Source: Bacteroidales bacterium UBA5433
Lineage (GTDB): Bacteria; Bacteroidota; Bacteroidia; Bacteroidales; UBA932
Assembly (NCBI GenBank): GCA_002427525.1
Contig: DIRP01000015.1
Span: 1,376-18,094 of the forward strand
DNA: 16,719 bases
Direction: 5' to 3'
The notes under the pieces are model-generated. The model made no database searches. It worked only from the letters and a program-made list of their open reading frames with translations, and was not told the DNA's origin. Positions 16,027 to 16,719 of this stretch are shown piece by piece. The position numbers were made by a program, and so were the translations under genes. The number at the start of each line of letters is the position of its first letter. Position 1 is the first letter of the stretch.

Positions 16027-16719
16027 TTAAAGTACAAAAATTTCCTGCACAATGGTTTGGGTGTACTCCTCAAAAGACAACACTGCTTTAATTACATAAC
16101 TCCCCGCCTCCAAGGATATGACATCACCCGTACTATACGCTATTTCATTAAAAAACCACTGTACATCCAAAGGCCTTTCTACCCCTGTAACAGACGGGTC
16201 ATCGTTCAATGTTAAAACCAGCTTGTCTCCAGCCCTGTACTGTTCCTTAGCAAAAGGAAGCATATAGTAACCCATAGAGAAAAGTTCATTGTCCTTCGGA
16301 GCTACCGTAGCCGACAAAATCAAATTATAATCCAGTCTGCCATTCGATTCTTCTTTCATATCTCCATCCAAGTCTATCAAGGCCATACCTAAATAAGCAC
16401 CCATAGGTACCATAGGACCGTCGTCCACTGCTAACGGATAGCCGTTGTCGCTCCCTTTCACGTAATACCCTATTTTCAATTCCTTTCCTGCCGGGATGGC
16501 TAAACTGTACATTTTCAGATCCACTTCTGTTACATTATTGAAATTGGGATCAGGTACTATTTCTTCCAACACCAACTCCCCATCAAACAATACAAAAACA
16601 CCTACTTCGTCTGCTCTTGTACCCCTGAGGTAAAAGGATACCGTCTGCAGGGAATATCCTACATACGCCTCTGTTTCTTCTTCAGAAAAACCCACTGCTC
16701 CATAAGTATCTATGCCCGG
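16027..16719 (-). CDS. C-terminal part of a probable secreted beta-sandwich protein (partial, runs off right edge)
   Basis: The frame is open from the window edge (PGIDTYGAVGFSEEE...) to a TAA at 16027-16029, giving 230 residues with no plausible internal start: the first in-frame start-like codon is a GTG at 16695 in mid-protein. The content is mostly beta-strand, with alternating hydrophobics (LQTVSFYLRGTRADEVGVFV), Gly and Asp-rich turns and a repeated D-G pattern. The last 75 residues look like an Ig-like or PKD-like module (KLVLTLNDDPSV, PLDVQWFFNE, EAGSYVIKAVLSFEEYTQ). This resembles the C-terminal accessory domains of large secreted Bacteroidota proteins, including peptidases, but any catalytic part lies outside the window and no function should be assigned. 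It is followed closely by fhs. Confidence 0.75.
   Translation of the reverse strand, partial: PGIDTYGAVGFSEEETEAYVGYSLQTVSFYLRGTRADEVGVFVLFDGELVLEEIVPDPNFNNVTEVDLKMYSLAIPAGKELKIGYYVKGSDNGYPLAVDDGPMVPMGAYLGMALIDLDGDMKEESNGRLDYNLILSATVAPKDNELFSMGYYMLPFAKEQYRAGDKLVLTLNDDPSVTGVERPLDVQWFFNEIAYSTGDVISLEAGSYVIKAVLSFEEYTQTIVQEIFVL

Overview
The window looks like a stretch of a Bacteroidales (phylum Bacteroidota) chromosome. Three things suggest this. The ribosomal proteins and CarB resemble the Bacteroides/Porphyromonas-type sequences I know. Three intergenic regions carry the Bacteroidota promoter element TAnnTTTG, two of them with a TTG/TTTG box exactly 19 nt upstream. The start regions lack convincing Shine-Dalgarno sequences. 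All complete genes lie on the minus strand, so transcription runs from high to low coordinates.

Layout in the direction of transcription: (1) 16719-13218 holds the C-terminal part of a probable secreted beta-sandwich protein, then formate-tetrahydrofolate ligase (fhs) and a secreted P1-family (DmpA/BapA-type) self-cleaving peptidase, all closely spaced. (2) 13103-8723 holds a promoter and then carA-carB, the carbamoyl phosphate synthase pair. (3) 8718-4661 holds a strong promoter just after the carB stop codon, a hairpin at the predicted 5' end of the mRNA, seven ribosomal protein genes rplC-rplD-rplW-rplB-rpsS-rplV-rpsC, and a strong intrinsic terminator. (4) 4659-172 holds a new promoter driving a GT4-type glycosyltransferase, an M3 metallopeptidase lipoprotein and a serine beta-lactamase-like lipoprotein. 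(5) At the left edge, the last 29 codons of a plus-strand gene converge on this last operon. No non-coding stretch exceeds 300 bases. I saw no tRNA or rRNA gene, insertion sequence or CRISPR array.

Two things stand out. First, CarA has lost its whole glutaminase triad. The nucleophile cysteine of the GICLGHQ-type motif is glycine, the neighbouring glutamine is leucine, and the protein stops exactly where the HPE motif should begin. CarB looks intact. This suggests an ammonia-dependent carbamoyl phosphate synthase, or a small subunit that now has only a structural role. Second, the S10-type ribosomal cluster is cut at both ends. rpsJ is absent before rplC and rplP/rpmC/rpsQ are absent after rpsC. 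The remaining seven genes have their own promoter and terminator, and S3 ends in an unusual Arg/Asp/Gly-rich tail. The glycosyltransferase downstream appears to be made from a nearly leaderless mRNA.
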